DNA of 47,825 nucleotides, from the NCBI RefSeq assembly GCF_001894825.1, contig NZ_BCWY01000073.1, positions 1 to 47,825 of the forward strand, in the 5' to 3' direction. This document shows, piece by piece, positions 30,551 to 39,645 of this stretch (within the stretch, counting starts at the first letter, position 1; the number at the start of each line of letters is the position of its first letter). Source of the DNA: Rhodococcus jostii NBRC 16295 (GTDB taxonomy: Bacteria > Actinomycetota > Actinomycetes > Mycobacteriales > Mycobacteriaceae). The position numbers and the translations under genes were made by a program. The notes under the pieces were generated by a model that saw nothing but the letters and a program-made list of their open reading frames with translations, was not told the DNA's origin and made no database searches.

Positions 30551-32225
30551 GCCTCAATCCGTGGATCGGTGATCTCGGTGATTTTCGGGTCGATCTATTT
30601 GCTGATGCCGATGGGCGACGGCGTTCGGGCGTGGCTGATCTGCTGACCGGGTTGTCAGCTCGTCCACGTTGGGTGTTCCTGGGTCGGGGCCGTGTGGCCG
30701 GGGTGTTGGGGTCAGGCCGCTTGTGGCGGTTCGTAGTCGATGATGTTGTCCCAGAGGGTTGTCCAGTCCGCTTGTCGGGGCCAGTGCGCGGGTAGGTGGA
30801 GCACGGGTTTGCGTGCTGGCCGGGCGAATCGGGCGGGGACGTTGACCAAGTGCCGGCGCAGCGTGGCACCCCGGGCGACGGCGTGGCGGCCGCCGGCGAG
30901 GGTGCCGGCGGCGCGCAGCAGATTGTGAGCGATCGCCGCGCAGAGCACCCAGGCGCTGTTCGCGCCGAAACGCCCCGACGGGATGTGAGCGAGTGGTCCG
31001 TCGATCAGGTCCGCGAACACCGTTTCCACGATCGCGTGTTTGCGGTGGATGATGTCGGCGTCGACGGTGGGCAGGTCGGAATTGGTGAAGAACGGGTGAT
31101 GCCGCCATATCGGGAACAACGCATCCGGGTGGTTGGCGTCCTTGACCCGGCGCACGATCAGGCGGGCGGTGACCTTGTGGCGTCCGGAGAACGCCGTGTA
31201 CTCGACCTCGGCGACCTCGGCGTCGGAGATCAGCTCCCCGGTGTCGGGGTCGGTCACCGCACCGGGATAGTGCACCGGCGTCCACTCCTGCTCGTCGATG
31301 CTCTCGATGGCCCGGGTGATCCGCGGATTTCGGGTCATCACCAGGGAGAACTCGATACCCGCGGCGACCGCGGCCCCGATGACGGCCTTGTTACCGAACG
31401 CCGAATCGCCGCGGACCATGATCTTGCCCGTCGCGCCGCAGGCACGGGTGGTGCTGATTGCCGAGCGCAGTTGGGAGGCGGCGCCGCGGCCGGATCCGGT
31501 CTTGCCGGCGCGCAGCCGCATCTCCGCGATCACCGGGGCGCTGTTCGCGGTGGACAGGGTCGTGACCAGCGGGGACAGGCCCTTGCGGAGCAGGGCCCGG
31601 CCGGCGATTTTCGCGTGCCCGTAGGACGCTCCCTGTTTCTGGTGCCCGTACACCGGCCGCAGCAGTGAGTCGATGTCGAGGAAGGCTCGGCCGGCGATGC
31701 CGGGCAGCAGCGGGGTGCGGGCGGCGAGGGCGATCAGATGCCGGCGCAGCACCGCCCCGAGCTGCAGACTGTGCCCGAAGGTGAACTCGCGCAGAAAAAT
31801 CCCCAATGTCGACGGGGCGTACACCTGGTCGAAGAGAATCGGGGTGCCGCCGGCGCGGATCGTGTCCACATCGTCGATGCTGTCCGCTCCGGTACACATC
31901 CCGGCGATGATCGAGGTCAGTTTCCCCACCGGGTTCGCGGCACCCGAGGCCACCCGCGTGGAGGCGAGGTCGACATGGCCGTCGATCAGCTCCGACAGGC
32001 CGGCCTGTTCGGCGAGTTCGAGGACCGGGACCAGCCCGGCCGCCGACACGAGATTGTATTCGTCGAACACCGCGGACCCAGCCGTGAACGTGTGCGATGA
32101 TTGCACCGAAAGTGCCCTTCCGTATGTGGACGATCGTGATGTGAGAATCTTGATTGTCTCACTACGGGAGGCGCTTTCGTCATTCACACGCCGTTACGGC
32201 CTGCGTAGTCTCCACGGATCCAGGC
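30551..32225 (-). mobile_element. IS1380-family insertion sequence
   Basis: The element contains one intact transposase gene. Candidate terminal repeats are GCCTCAATCCGTGGA (30551-30565) and TCCACGGATCCAGGC (32211-32225), matching at 13 of 15 positions in inverted orientation. TAA lies immediately outside both ends. The ends are my inference; the transposase assignment is firm. Confidence 0.75.
30712..32106 (-). CDS. IS1380-family transposase
   Basis: A 464-aa DDE transposase of the IS1380 (IS1676-like) family. Key segments are FDEYNLVSAAGLVPVLELAEQAGL near the N-terminus, FLDIDSLLRPVYGHQKQGASYG (first Asp), IMVRGDSAFGNKAVI (second Asp), and KHAIVETVFADLIDGPLAHIPSGRFGANSAW (Glu). GTG 32106 is preferred because GGAAGGG lies upstream and the conserved start VQSSHTF follows; the frame is open back to an ATG at 32187. 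The gene is uninterrupted. Confidence 0.93.
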   Translation of the reverse strand: MQSSHTFTAGSAVFDEYNLVSAAGLVPVLELAEQAGLSELIDGHVDLASTRVASGAANPVGKLTSIIAGMCTGADSIDDVDTIRAGGTPILFDQVYAPSTLGIFLREFTFGHSLQLGAVLRRHLIALAARTPLLPGIAGRAFLDIDSLLRPVYGHQKQGASYGHAKIAGRALLRKGLSPLVTTLSTANSAPVIAEMRLRAGKTGSGRGAASQLRSAISTTRACGATGKIMVRGDSAFGNKAVIGAAVAAGIEFSLVMTRNPRITRAIESIDEQEWTPVHYPGAVTDPDTGELISDAEVAEVEYTAFSGRHKVTARLIVRRVKDANHPDALFPIWRHHPFFTNSDLPTVDADIIHRKHAIVETVFADLIDGPLAHIPSGRFGANSAWVLCAAIAHNLLRAAGTLAGGRHAVARGATLRRHLVNVPARFARPARKPVLHLPAHWPRQADWTTLWDNIIDYEPPQAA

Positions 32226-32435
32226 TAAGAGCTGATTGCCCCCGCAAACGGCACTGGACCGGTCAACGGACCCTTCTTCGGCAGTGGCCCGGTCCAAGGT
32301 GGTTGCGTGGGCGACGACGGGGCGATCTCTTTCCCCGCCGGACACGCCCACTGACACCGGACCGATTCGCCTTGCGTGCGAGTTCCGCCGGGGACTGTCG
32401 CCAGGCGGTGACTATTCGAACACGCATGGCGCTCC

Positions 32436-33270
32436 TCACCTTTGTGTGGGTAGTTTGGCGTCGATTCCTCCGAGGTTCAGGTAGATCATTGATGTCAGCG
32501 TTCTGGCTGAGTGGTGCCCGTAGCCCGTGCGTCGATCAGTCTGCTCTTTGAGTTGATACCTTCGATGAGTCCGTTGGAGATACCGAGTTCTACTGCGGCG
32601 ATGATTCCGTCGTAGTGCTTGTCGATCTGATGGGCGAGCATTGTGAATGCGGGGATTCCGCTGTTGGCGGCGTCGTCGATCCATGTGCGTAGATGGCGTT
32701 TGGCGCGTGAGGGTTTGACGGTGCGGAACAAGTCCCTCATTTGCTCTTTCAGTCTCCATGCTGCCCGACGTGCTGATCCTGATCTGTGAGGGTGTCGACC
32801 AGGGCGCGGCGCTGGTCGGTGAGTCGTTCGGCGCCGGTTCGCAACGCGATTCGGACCTTGCGCCAACTGCCACTCGAGAGCTCGATCCTGCGGCGGTTGG
32901 CCGAGGAGGCGTCGGCGAACACTCGGTCCAACGCCCGGTTCACCCACTGCATGACATGGAAGGGGTCGAAGCAGATTCGGGCGTTCGGCACGTATTCCTC
33001 GGTGGCGACGCGATAGGCCTTCGATCCGTCCATCGATACCGACTCGATCGAGTCGAGGTCGGACTCTTGTGCTGCTCATAGAAGGCCGCGGGAGATTCAG
33101 TGCTTCGGCCGGGTTCGATAGGCACCACGGTCTTGGTGTCGTGGTCGCCAATCACGGTCAGGTACTTGTGCGGGTGTCGGTAGCAGATTTCGTCGACGCC
33201 GATGCGGTAGAGCCGGTCGAGTCGTCGGGTGTCGAGTAATTCGTCGACGGTGCGGTTGATGACCGCGGGA
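32436..33270 (-). pseudogene. Degenerate ISL3-family transposase
   Basis: Pieces in several frames recall an ISL3 transposase lacking its N-terminal third. In order these are INRTVDELLDTRRL, YRIGVDEICYRHPHKYLTVIGDHDTKTVV (first catalytic Asp), MDGSKAYRVATEEYVPNARICFDPFHVMQWV (second Asp), WRLKEQMRDLFRTVKPSRAKRHLRTWID, AVELGISNGLIEGINSKSRLIDARA (Glu) and MIYLNLGGI. At least three frameshifts break it. The upstream end merges into the start of the prepilin-peptidase-like gene, so the left part was lost or displaced. Confidence 0.82.
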
Positions 33271-33783
33271 ATGTGGTTTGGCGCCGTACTGCTCGCCGGC
33301 GGCGACGCGATCTTGACGGCCTGGCTTGCACTGATCCTGCTGTGCGTGTGGGCAGCGTGGATCGATCACTTCACGCTGCGGTTTCCGTTGACGTTGATCC
33401 GGTTGACCACTGCAGTGGGCCTGATGTTCGGGGCATTCGCTGTGGCGGTGGATCAAGATCCTGCGGCAGGTGGGCGCGCTCTTCTCGCCGGCATGCTGGT
33501 GTTCGCGTTCAACCTTGCCTTCGCGATCGTCACCCGCGGCTACCCCGGGCTCGCCGACGTGCGTTTGAGTTTCATTCTGGGTGCTGCCCTGGGATGGGTC
33601 GGATGGATGAATGTGCTCTCAGGGATGTTGCTACCGAACGTCCTCGCGCTCGTGGTGATGCTGTGGGTGAAACTGATCGGACGACGGAAGGATCTGGGGG
33701 AGTTCGGTTTCGCCCCCTTCCTCGTCGCCGGAACCGCGCTGGCGATCGCGGTCCCCCCGATGTGGTGGATCGTCTGGATCTAA
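33259..33783 (+). CDS. A24-family prepilin-peptidase-like membrane protein
   Basis: A ~174-aa protein with five to six hydrophobic segments. The two aspartates of type IV prepilin peptidases are recognisable: VWAAWIDHFTLRFPLTLIRL for the first, and GLADVRLSFILGAALGW in place of the GxGD motif (here GLAD) for the second. FGFAPFLVAGTALAIAV matches the FGPFLalG segment. Family members process pilin-like precursors. The frame extends to a GTG at 33229 inside the ISL3 relic; ATG 33259 is more likely, but the true N-terminus may have been replaced by that relic. No pilus genes are nearby. Confidence 0.65.
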   Translation: MTAGMWFGAVLLAGGDAILTAWLALILLCVWAAWIDHFTLRFPLTLIRLTTAVGLMFGAFAVAVDQDPAAGGRALLAGMLVFAFNLAFAIVTRGYPGLADVRLSFILGAALGWVGWMNVLSGMLLPNVLALVVMLWVKLIGRRKDLGEFGFAPFLVAGTALAIAVPPMWWIVWI

Positions 33784-33866
33784 ACGCCGCACGGAGTCCT
33801 AGGTTTTGCCTGGTGGTGGTGGCCAAGTTCAACCGCGCCGAGGTGCGATGCGGATAACTTGGTGGC

Positions 33867-34145
33867 GTGGTTCCTTCTGAGGGGAAAACCAGCCCCCGGG
33901 TCACCGCCGGGTCGCCGGTCTCCTCGGCGAGGGCGGCGCACAGTTCCGGGGCCGGTCATCATCAGCCCGAACGCGACGAACAGCTCGGCTTCGACCCTGT
34001 CGACGCGGGCACAGTCGAAGATTCCTGGCGCCAGCAGCCGGGAACCCCGGTCTACGGCAAGAATTTTGATCGGGAAGCTACGTTGAAGGCACTGGCGCAG
34101 GCAACCCGCGAGCGCGCAGACGAGTGGCGTGCTGCGGCAGAGTGA
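33867..34145 (+). CDS. Hypothetical protein (92 aa)
   Basis: A GTG-started frame with GC-rich third positions. The N-terminus is low-complexity; the C-terminus (EDSWRQQPGTPVYGKNFDREATL, AQATRERADEWRAAAE) looks helical and charged. The same frame remains protein-like for ~30 codons after the stop (GIERRFPNGKTPLGQWVRSG), so this could be a decayed longer gene. No family recognised. Confidence 0.4.
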   Translation: MVPSEGKTSPRVTAGSPVSSARAAHSSGAGHHQPERDEQLGFDPVDAGTVEDSWRQQPGTPVYGKNFDREATLKALAQATRERADEWRAAAE

Positions 34146-34690
34146 GCGCTCGGTATCGAGCGGCGGTTCCCGAATGGGAAGACGCCGCTCGGCCAGTGGG
34201 TTAGGTCTGGTGCGACGCGCGCGCCCAGGACGGCATTGGTATCGTAACCGCGGGCGCGCGGGCGCCCGATCGGTGCACGGCCAGCCGCTGGGCAGCGCGC
34301 GGGCGGTGGTCATTTCGGTGGCGTTGCGGGCGGTGGACCCGGATCGGGACCTGGTCGACGATTCGGTCCCGCTGGCTCCGGGGTGGCCTGCCTGCACATC
34401 ACCACATCACGACCCGCGCTAGCCGGGGTGTCCTGATTTGGCTCGTTGACGCACAACTTGTTGGACATGCACAATCGCTGAACGCCACTTCCGGTGCCGT
34501 CGCCGCTCCGCAGCGCGTTCAAACACAAGGTCTGGCGCACTCGACTGCCCTTAATGCATACAGCTCCCAGGGACTCCACCAGCTCCCAGGCAAAAGTCGG
34601 CCGGATATCCCTTGCATGCGTCGGAGGCTGCATCCCGGACGCGCGGTGACGGGATACGTACCTCCGACTGAGGTGGCCTTCGGAGGCTGG
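34146..34690. other. Intergenic region without a supported gene
   Basis: About 545 bp between a hypothetical gene and the convergent reductase gene. No frame has a good start and coding pattern. A nested inverted repeat (GTCGGAGG 34620-34627 with CCTCCGAC 34661-34668, and ATCCCG 34632-34637 with CGGGAT 34650-34655) could end transcription of the minus-strand reductase gene. Confidence 0.5.
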
Positions 34691-35701
34691 CTACGCTGTC
34701 AGATCGATGATGAGCTTGCCCGGGTGGCCGTTGGAGAACGAGTCCACGAAGGCGGCCGGCAGCTGCTCGAATCCGGGCAATACCGATTGCACGGCCTCCA
34801 ACTGTCCGGAACTGATGAGTTCGCCGAGCGTGGCTTCAACCTCTGCTGCGCGGTCCATGTAGTCGAGCACGACGAATCCCTGTGTGAGGATTCGCTTGGT
34901 GAGAAGCTGTCCGAAATTGTTTGGGCCGGACGGGCGTTCGGTCAAGTTGTAGCCGTCGATCAGGCCACACAACGCGATGTGTGCGTGGTTGTTCAGCCGG
35001 GCGATCGATGCCTCGAGCATCGGGCCCCCCGAGTTTTCGAAGAGGCGGTCGATGCCGTCCGGTGTTGCCGCCTCGAGCTGGTCCTTCCAATCAGGGGCCT
35101 TGCGATCGACGACGGCGTCGGCGCCCAGCCGGGCCACCATCGAGCACTTCTCGGCGCCTCCTGCGATGCCGACAACCTGTGCGCCCGCCTGCTTCGCGAG
35201 CTGGACAGCCACGTTTCCGACTGCGCCGGAGGCGCCGGAGATCAAGACGGTGTGCCCTGGTTCCGGCCGCAGGATGTCGCACACTCCGGCCCACGCGGTC
35301 AGGCCCGTCATCCCGAGGACGCCAAGGTAGTGCTCCAGGGGAACGTCCTCGCGTGGTGCGATCCGGTCCCAGTCGGTACCGGGCGAGCTGACGATCTGGC
35401 GCCGTTGCCAGCCGACGAAGCCACGAACGATGTGGCCCGCGGTGAAGTTGCTGTTGCGTGACGCCGTCACGCGGGCCAGACCGAAAGCGCGAACCGGCTC
35501 TCCGATGGCGACTGGCGGAAGATAACTCGGTCGGTCGTCGAGCCAGCCCCTGATGGCCGGATCGACCGAGATGAAGAGGGTCTCGAGTGCGACGTCGCCA
35601 GACTCGAGTTCGGGCAGGGTGACGTCCTCCACGCGGAAGTCCTCCGAGCTCACGTGGCCGTGGGGGCGCTGCGCCAGGACGATCTGTTGTGATGAATTCA
35701 C
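34691..35701 (-). CDS. Zinc-independent MDR-family NADPH-dependent oxidoreductase (CurA/prostaglandin reductase type)
   Basis: A 336-aa reductase. The N-terminal GroES-like domain (LESGDVALETLFISVDPAIRGWL) lacks the zinc ligands of alcohol dehydrogenases. The Rossmann motif is VLISGASGAVGNVAVQLAKQAG (about 152-173), followed by an active-site Tyr segment GYNLTERP. Enzymes of this group reduce C=C bonds of enones with NADPH. It is divergent from the hydrolase gene at 35937 with 235 bp between them, and likely belongs to the same catabolic locus. Substrate unknown. Confidence 0.9.
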   Translation of the reverse strand: MNSSQQIVLAQRPHGHVSSEDFRVEDVTLPELESGDVALETLFISVDPAIRGWLDDRPSYLPPVAIGEPVRAFGLARVTASRNSNFTAGHIVRGFVGWQRRQIVSSPGTDWDRIAPREDVPLEHYLGVLGMTGLTAWAGVCDILRPEPGHTVLISGASGAVGNVAVQLAKQAGAQVVGIAGGAEKCSMVARLGADAVVDRKAPDWKDQLEAATPDGIDRLFENSGGPMLEASIARLNNHAHIALCGLIDGYNLTERPSGPNNFGQLLTKRILTQGFVVLDYMDRAAEVEATLGELISSGQLEAVQSVLPGFEQLPAAFVDSFSNGHPGKLIIDLTA

Positions 35702-35936
35702 GGTGTGCTACTCCTTCGTCACCAACGACGGTAGAAGTCATGACAAGGCGAAACTCGGCCCTATGCGCACGGGATTCGAAGAGCGCGCACAGCGCGCATC
35801 TCAATGCCGAATGCGATGCGCCTGAGGAAAGCAGGTGCGCGCAAACAGCCAAGACGTGATGTCCATCACTTCATAGGGTCGGTGGGAAATGGGTTTCGTG
35901 CCGAGGAGCCCTCCTAGAAGATCCGGAGTCAACGCA

Positions 35937-36905
35937 ATGAATGACACACGCGCCGACCGACCTCTCAAAATTGCGGTCACGATCGATGACTTCGTCCTGT
36001 GGGACGGCGTTCCCATGCCGGACGACACGACTCCCACCGACATCACGCGGTCTGTGGCGAAAACGCTGAACGACTACGGACTGCAGGGGACCTACGGTTT
36101 CTCTCACACTTACCGGCTCGAGAACGAGCCAGAGCAAATGGAGGCGTTCGAGGCGTGGGCCGAAGCGGGCCATCACCTGGGCAACCACACTCATCAGCAT
36201 GCGCCGCTGCGCTGGATGCCCGACGCGGCATTCCGATGCGATTTTGAGACGGCCGAGAAGTACATCGGTCATCTGATCGACGCCGCACCGTCGAAGTACT
36301 TCCGGTACCCCATGGACATGCCCTCAGGATCCGAACGACGTCGAGGGGAAGTCGAGAAGTACATCGCAGATCTCGGCTACCGCACTGCCCCGATCACCAG
36401 TTGGTTCAGTGATTTCGCGTTCATCATGCCGTACTTCCGCGCGATGACCCTCGGCGACAAGGCCGTGCAGAAGCAGGTACGCGACCTGCACGTGTCGACC
36501 GCGGTTGACATGCTCTACAAGCACGCGGATACCGCGCACACCCTGTTCGGTGCCGACGCGCCTCTCATCTGGCTCGTACACGGCACCACGATCTCTCGTG
36601 ACACCCTCGCTCCGATCCTCGAGGCATTCCTCGAGCGTGGCGTGGAGTTTGTCACCCTCGATGAGGCGATGAAGCATCCGGTGAACTTCGGGAAGCCGCC
36701 GTGTAATGAGAGCTTCACCAACCAGCTACAGAGGTTCGCGCTTGCTGCGGGCTTGCCGAAACCTGAACTCGACGTCGAGCGGCTTGCCGAGATCCTGAAC
36801 CTCGCGCCCATTCCCGGCCTCGACACGATGGCGACTTACGAAGAGCGCATGTTCAAGCCGCTGGCGAAGCGGGTGGGAGCTGAATATGACTGGGATTGGT
36901 CCTGA
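35937..36905 (+). CDS. NodB-homology (polysaccharide deacetylase/cyclic-imidase-like) hydrolase
   Basis: A 322-aa cytosolic protein without signal peptide. NodB motifs: IAVTIDDFVLW (motif 1, two Asp), LGNHTHQHAPL (motif 2, His-x3-His metal pair), FRYPMDMPSG (motif 3), and LIWLVHGTT toward the end (catalytic His). Intracellular members of this fold include allantoinase PuuE and cyclic imide hydrolases, so C-N bond hydrolysis of a small molecule is more likely here than sugar deacetylation. GGAG lies eight bases before ATG 35937. It leads a run of plus-strand genes for CoA activation and beta-oxidation-like steps. Confidence 0.8.
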   Translation: MNDTRADRPLKIAVTIDDFVLWDGVPMPDDTTPTDITRSVAKTLNDYGLQGTYGFSHTYRLENEPEQMEAFEAWAEAGHHLGNHTHQHAPLRWMPDAAFRCDFETAEKYIGHLIDAAPSKYFRYPMDMPSGSERRRGEVEKYIADLGYRTAPITSWFSDFAFIMPYFRAMTLGDKAVQKQVRDLHVSTAVDMLYKHADTAHTLFGADAPLIWLVHGTTISRDTLAPILEAFLERGVEFVTLDEAMKHPVNFGKPPCNESFTNQLQRFALAAGLPKPELDVERLAEILNLAPIPGLDTMATYEERMFKPLAKRVGAEYDWDWS

Positions 36906-36949
36906 GTCGGCAATCCACATTCACAACGTCATCATCTGAAAGCAGGATC

Positions 36950-38470
36950 ATGCTCAACCTGGCCACCATGCTTGCCGACACTGCTCGACGCACTCCCACC
37001 AGAACCGCTGTCATCGAAGGTGACCGAACCCTCACCTTCGGTGAAATCGACGCGGCCGCGAACAGTGTTGCCCGTTTTCTTCTCTCACGGGGGTTGCGCC
37101 CAAGCGACCGCGTTGCCCTGACGATCGCGAATGTCGTCGAGTTTCCGATCGTCTACTTCGGCATCCTCAAGGCCGGTGGAGCCGTCGTGCCGCTCAACAC
37201 GATGCTCAAGCGCGAGGAGGTTGCCTACCACCTCCGTGACTCGGGCGCGACGGCGTACTTCTGTACCGTGCCGGGGCTCGACGACGAGGCGTGGCGCGGA
37301 TTCCAGGACGTCGAGTCCTGCGAGCATCTGGTCACCCTTGGCTCGGCATTGCTCGATGAGCCAGGCGTGGGAACAACCTTGGCTGACGCATTGGCCGAAC
37401 ACCCCGCGGAAGAGGTCCTGCAGGTGACCGAGGCAACGGACACTGCGGTGGTCCTGTACACGAGCGGGACGACCGGCAAGGCGAAGGGGGCGGAGCTCAC
37501 CCACGCCAACATGGTCCTCAGCGCCATCGGGCATAACCAACTGCTCGACGCCCGCGCCGACGACGTACATCTGGTCACTCTTCCGCTCTTCCACTCGTTC
37601 GCACAGACCGTCCAGCTGAACGCCGGTTTCGCAATGGGTGCCACCCTGGTCCTGCTGCCACGATTCGGCGCAGCCGAGGCTTTGGCGTTGATGACGCAGC
37701 ACCGGGTGACGGTCTTCGCCGGTGTCCCGACGATGTACTGGGCTCTGCTCAACAAGGCCGCTGACGGAATGGACGTTGACCTCGCCGGTCTCCTGCGAAT
37801 CGCGCTTTCCGGCGCAGCTGCCATGCCCGTCGATGTGCTGGAGCGGTTCCGGGATGTCTTCGGTGTCGGAATCCGGGAAGGCTACGGACTCTCCGAAACC
37901 AGTCCGACCGTCACGTTCAACCCGCTCGACCAACCAAACCGGTCGGGATCGATCGGCAAACCGATCTGGGGAGTAGAGGTGAAGCTCATCGGCGAGCACT
38001 GGAACGAGGTTCCCGCCGGTGAACCAGGAGAACTCGTCGTACGTGGATACAACGTGATGAAGGGATACCTGGGGCGGCCCGAGGCGACACAGGAAGTGAT
38101 CCGCGACGGCTGGTTCCGCACGGGCGATATCGCAACGCGAGACGAGGACGGCTACTACTTCATCGTCGATCGCGCCAAGGACTTGATCGTGCGGGGAGGC
38201 TTCAACGTCTACCCGCGCGAGCTCGAGGAGGTGATCATCGGCCATCCAGAGGTCAGCCTCGTGGCCGTCGTCGGAATCCCCGATGAGCGAATCGGTGAGG
38301 AAGTGAAAGCCTTCGTCATCCGTGAGCCCGGATCGGAGTTGAAGGAGGAAGACCTGATCGGCTGGTCACGGGAACGGTTGGCGGCTTACAAGTACCCGCG
38401 CCTGGTGGAGTTCAGGGACACCTTGCCGATGAACGCGACAGGAAAGCTCCTCAAGCGGGCTCTGCGATGA
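36950..38470 (+). CDS. Acyl-CoA synthetase (AMP-forming)
   Basis: A 506-aa ANL-superfamily ligase that activates a carboxylic acid with ATP and CoA. Motifs: P-loop VVLYTSGTTGKAKGAELTH (A3), GYGLSETSPTVTFN (A5), GWFRTGDIATRDEDGYYFIVDRAKDLIVRGG (A7-A8 hinge) and the C-terminal Lys in PMNATGKLLKRAL (A10). The start ATG 36950 is preceded by GCAGGA. It lies 44 bp after the hydrolase gene, and its stop overlaps the AraC regulator start (ATGA). The substrate acid is probably produced by the hydrolase or reductase of this cluster. Confidence 0.93.
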   Translation: MLNLATMLADTARRTPTRTAVIEGDRTLTFGEIDAAANSVARFLLSRGLRPSDRVALTIANVVEFPIVYFGILKAGGAVVPLNTMLKREEVAYHLRDSGATAYFCTVPGLDDEAWRGFQDVESCEHLVTLGSALLDEPGVGTTLADALAEHPAEEVLQVTEATDTAVVLYTSGTTGKAKGAELTHANMVLSAIGHNQLLDARADDVHLVTLPLFHSFAQTVQLNAGFAMGATLVLLPRFGAAEALALMTQHRVTVFAGVPTMYWALLNKAADGMDVDLAGLLRIALSGAAAMPVDVLERFRDVFGVGIREGYGLSETSPTVTFNPLDQPNRSGSIGKPIWGVEVKLIGEHWNEVPAGEPGELVVRGYNVMKGYLGRPEATQEVIRDGWFRTGDIATRDEDGYYFIVDRAKDLIVRGGFNVYPRELEEVIIGHPEVSLVAVVGIPDERIGEEVKAFVIREPGSELKEEDLIGWSRERLAAYKYPRLVEFRDTLPMNATGKLLKRALR

Positions 38471-39510
38471 TCACGCCGTTGGCGTGGGCGCCGGCGCGCG
38501 CTAGCGTCGACTGTGGCACGAGTCGCAGTTTCGGCATACCGGTGCGAGAAGGTGTTGTGACGTTGTATTCCGTCGATACGTTGCGAAGCAACGAGCACGA
38601 CCAGCGCGAGCGCGGTGATTGGTGGCGCGATCAGGTCTCGTCGATCCACTGTCCGATGGCCTTCTCCCTTGCGGACAGCTACCAGGGAACCCTTGAGCAT
38701 CAGCATTCGGACACGTACCAGCTAATTCGTTGGTGGGGCGAAGCGGAGGTCCTCTCCCGCACGGCAGCGGACATCCGCCGACATCCACATGGCGCCTACG
38801 AACTGCTCATACCGGTCCGCGGTGAAGTGATCCTCGAGCAGGATCGTCGTGAAGCCACGATCACACCGGCGGTCATGGCTCTCACATCGCTGGACACCGC
38901 GACCGTTCTGCGCCATGGGGATGGCTTCTCCTCTGTTGCATTCGTGATTCCACGTGACCGGATCGAGGCGCGGGTGCCGACATTGCCGCACGCCGGCACC
39001 GTCCTCGATGCGACATCTGGACTGGGACGCATCGTTGTCGACGTGGTCAGTAGTCTGCGCAGGGAGCGGCACGAGCTCACCGGCAGTCAGTTCGACGCGA
39101 TCGCCGACCGAATCGTGGATCTCGTGGCGCTCACCTACAACGCGGACACCGCCGCCCCTTGCGTCGACGTTCAGGAGGGGTTGGTCACCGCCATCCGGCG
39201 CTTTGTTCGGGAGAATGCGCACGACCCGAACCTCACAGGAGCCGTGGTCGCGACGCGCCTCGGCTGGTCGCTCCGGCACGTTCAGGCCCAATTGCAGCGG
39301 ATTGGGACAACACCGTCGGACCTCATCCGAGAGGAGCGTCTGGCGTTGGCCCGGTTGCGTCTGCAGGACCGTGGCTGGAGCCACCAGAGCGTGACCCAGG
39401 TGGCATACTCCTCGGGGTTCGGCGACCTCAGCACCTTCAGTAACGCGTACCGGCGAGCCTTCGGTGAGCGCCCATCCGACACACGTTCCGCGGCATCCGA
39501 AAACGACTGA
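38467..39510 (+). CDS. AraC-family transcriptional regulator
   Basis: A 347-aa activator. The central part (AYELLIPVRGEVILEQDRREATI, AVMALTSLDTATVL) is an AraC-binding-like sensor domain. The C-terminal ~100 residues hold two helix-turn-helix units (TGAVVATRLGWSLRHVQAQLQRIGTTPSDLIREERL and SVTQVAYSSGFGDLSTFSNAYRRAFGERPSD). Because it is coupled to the acyl-CoA ligase gene, it probably controls this cluster in response to the pathway substrate or its CoA ester. Start is uncertain: ATG 38467 overlaps the ligase stop, while a later GTG near 38556 (protein MTLYSVDTL) has GAGAAGG upstream. Confidence 0.92.
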   Translation: MITPLAWAPARASVDCGTSRSFGIPVREGVVTLYSVDTLRSNEHDQRERGDWWRDQVSSIHCPMAFSLADSYQGTLEHQHSDTYQLIRWWGEAEVLSRTAADIRRHPHGAYELLIPVRGEVILEQDRREATITPAVMALTSLDTATVLRHGDGFSSVAFVIPRDRIEARVPTLPHAGTVLDATSGLGRIVVDVVSSLRRERHELTGSQFDAIADRIVDLVALTYNADTAAPCVDVQEGLVTAIRRFVRENAHDPNLTGAVVATRLGWSLRHVQAQLQRIGTTPSDLIREERLALARLRLQDRGWSHQSVTQVAYSSGFGDLSTFSNAYRRAFGERPSDTRSAASEND

Positions 39511-39645
39511 AACAGCAGACCCGCGGGTCGGCTCGAGCGTGACGACCCGGACCTGCCCGCGGGCCTGCTCATGCCTTGCGCGCGGTGCAAGCGGAATGCG
39601 CTGCCCCCCAAGAGATAACGCCAATACGGTCCTAGCGTAGAGAGC

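Noticed and set aside
33780..34397. A 205-codon minus-strand frame
   Set aside because: Arg/Pro-rich shadow without motifs; it covers the hypothetical plus-strand gene and intergenic DNA.
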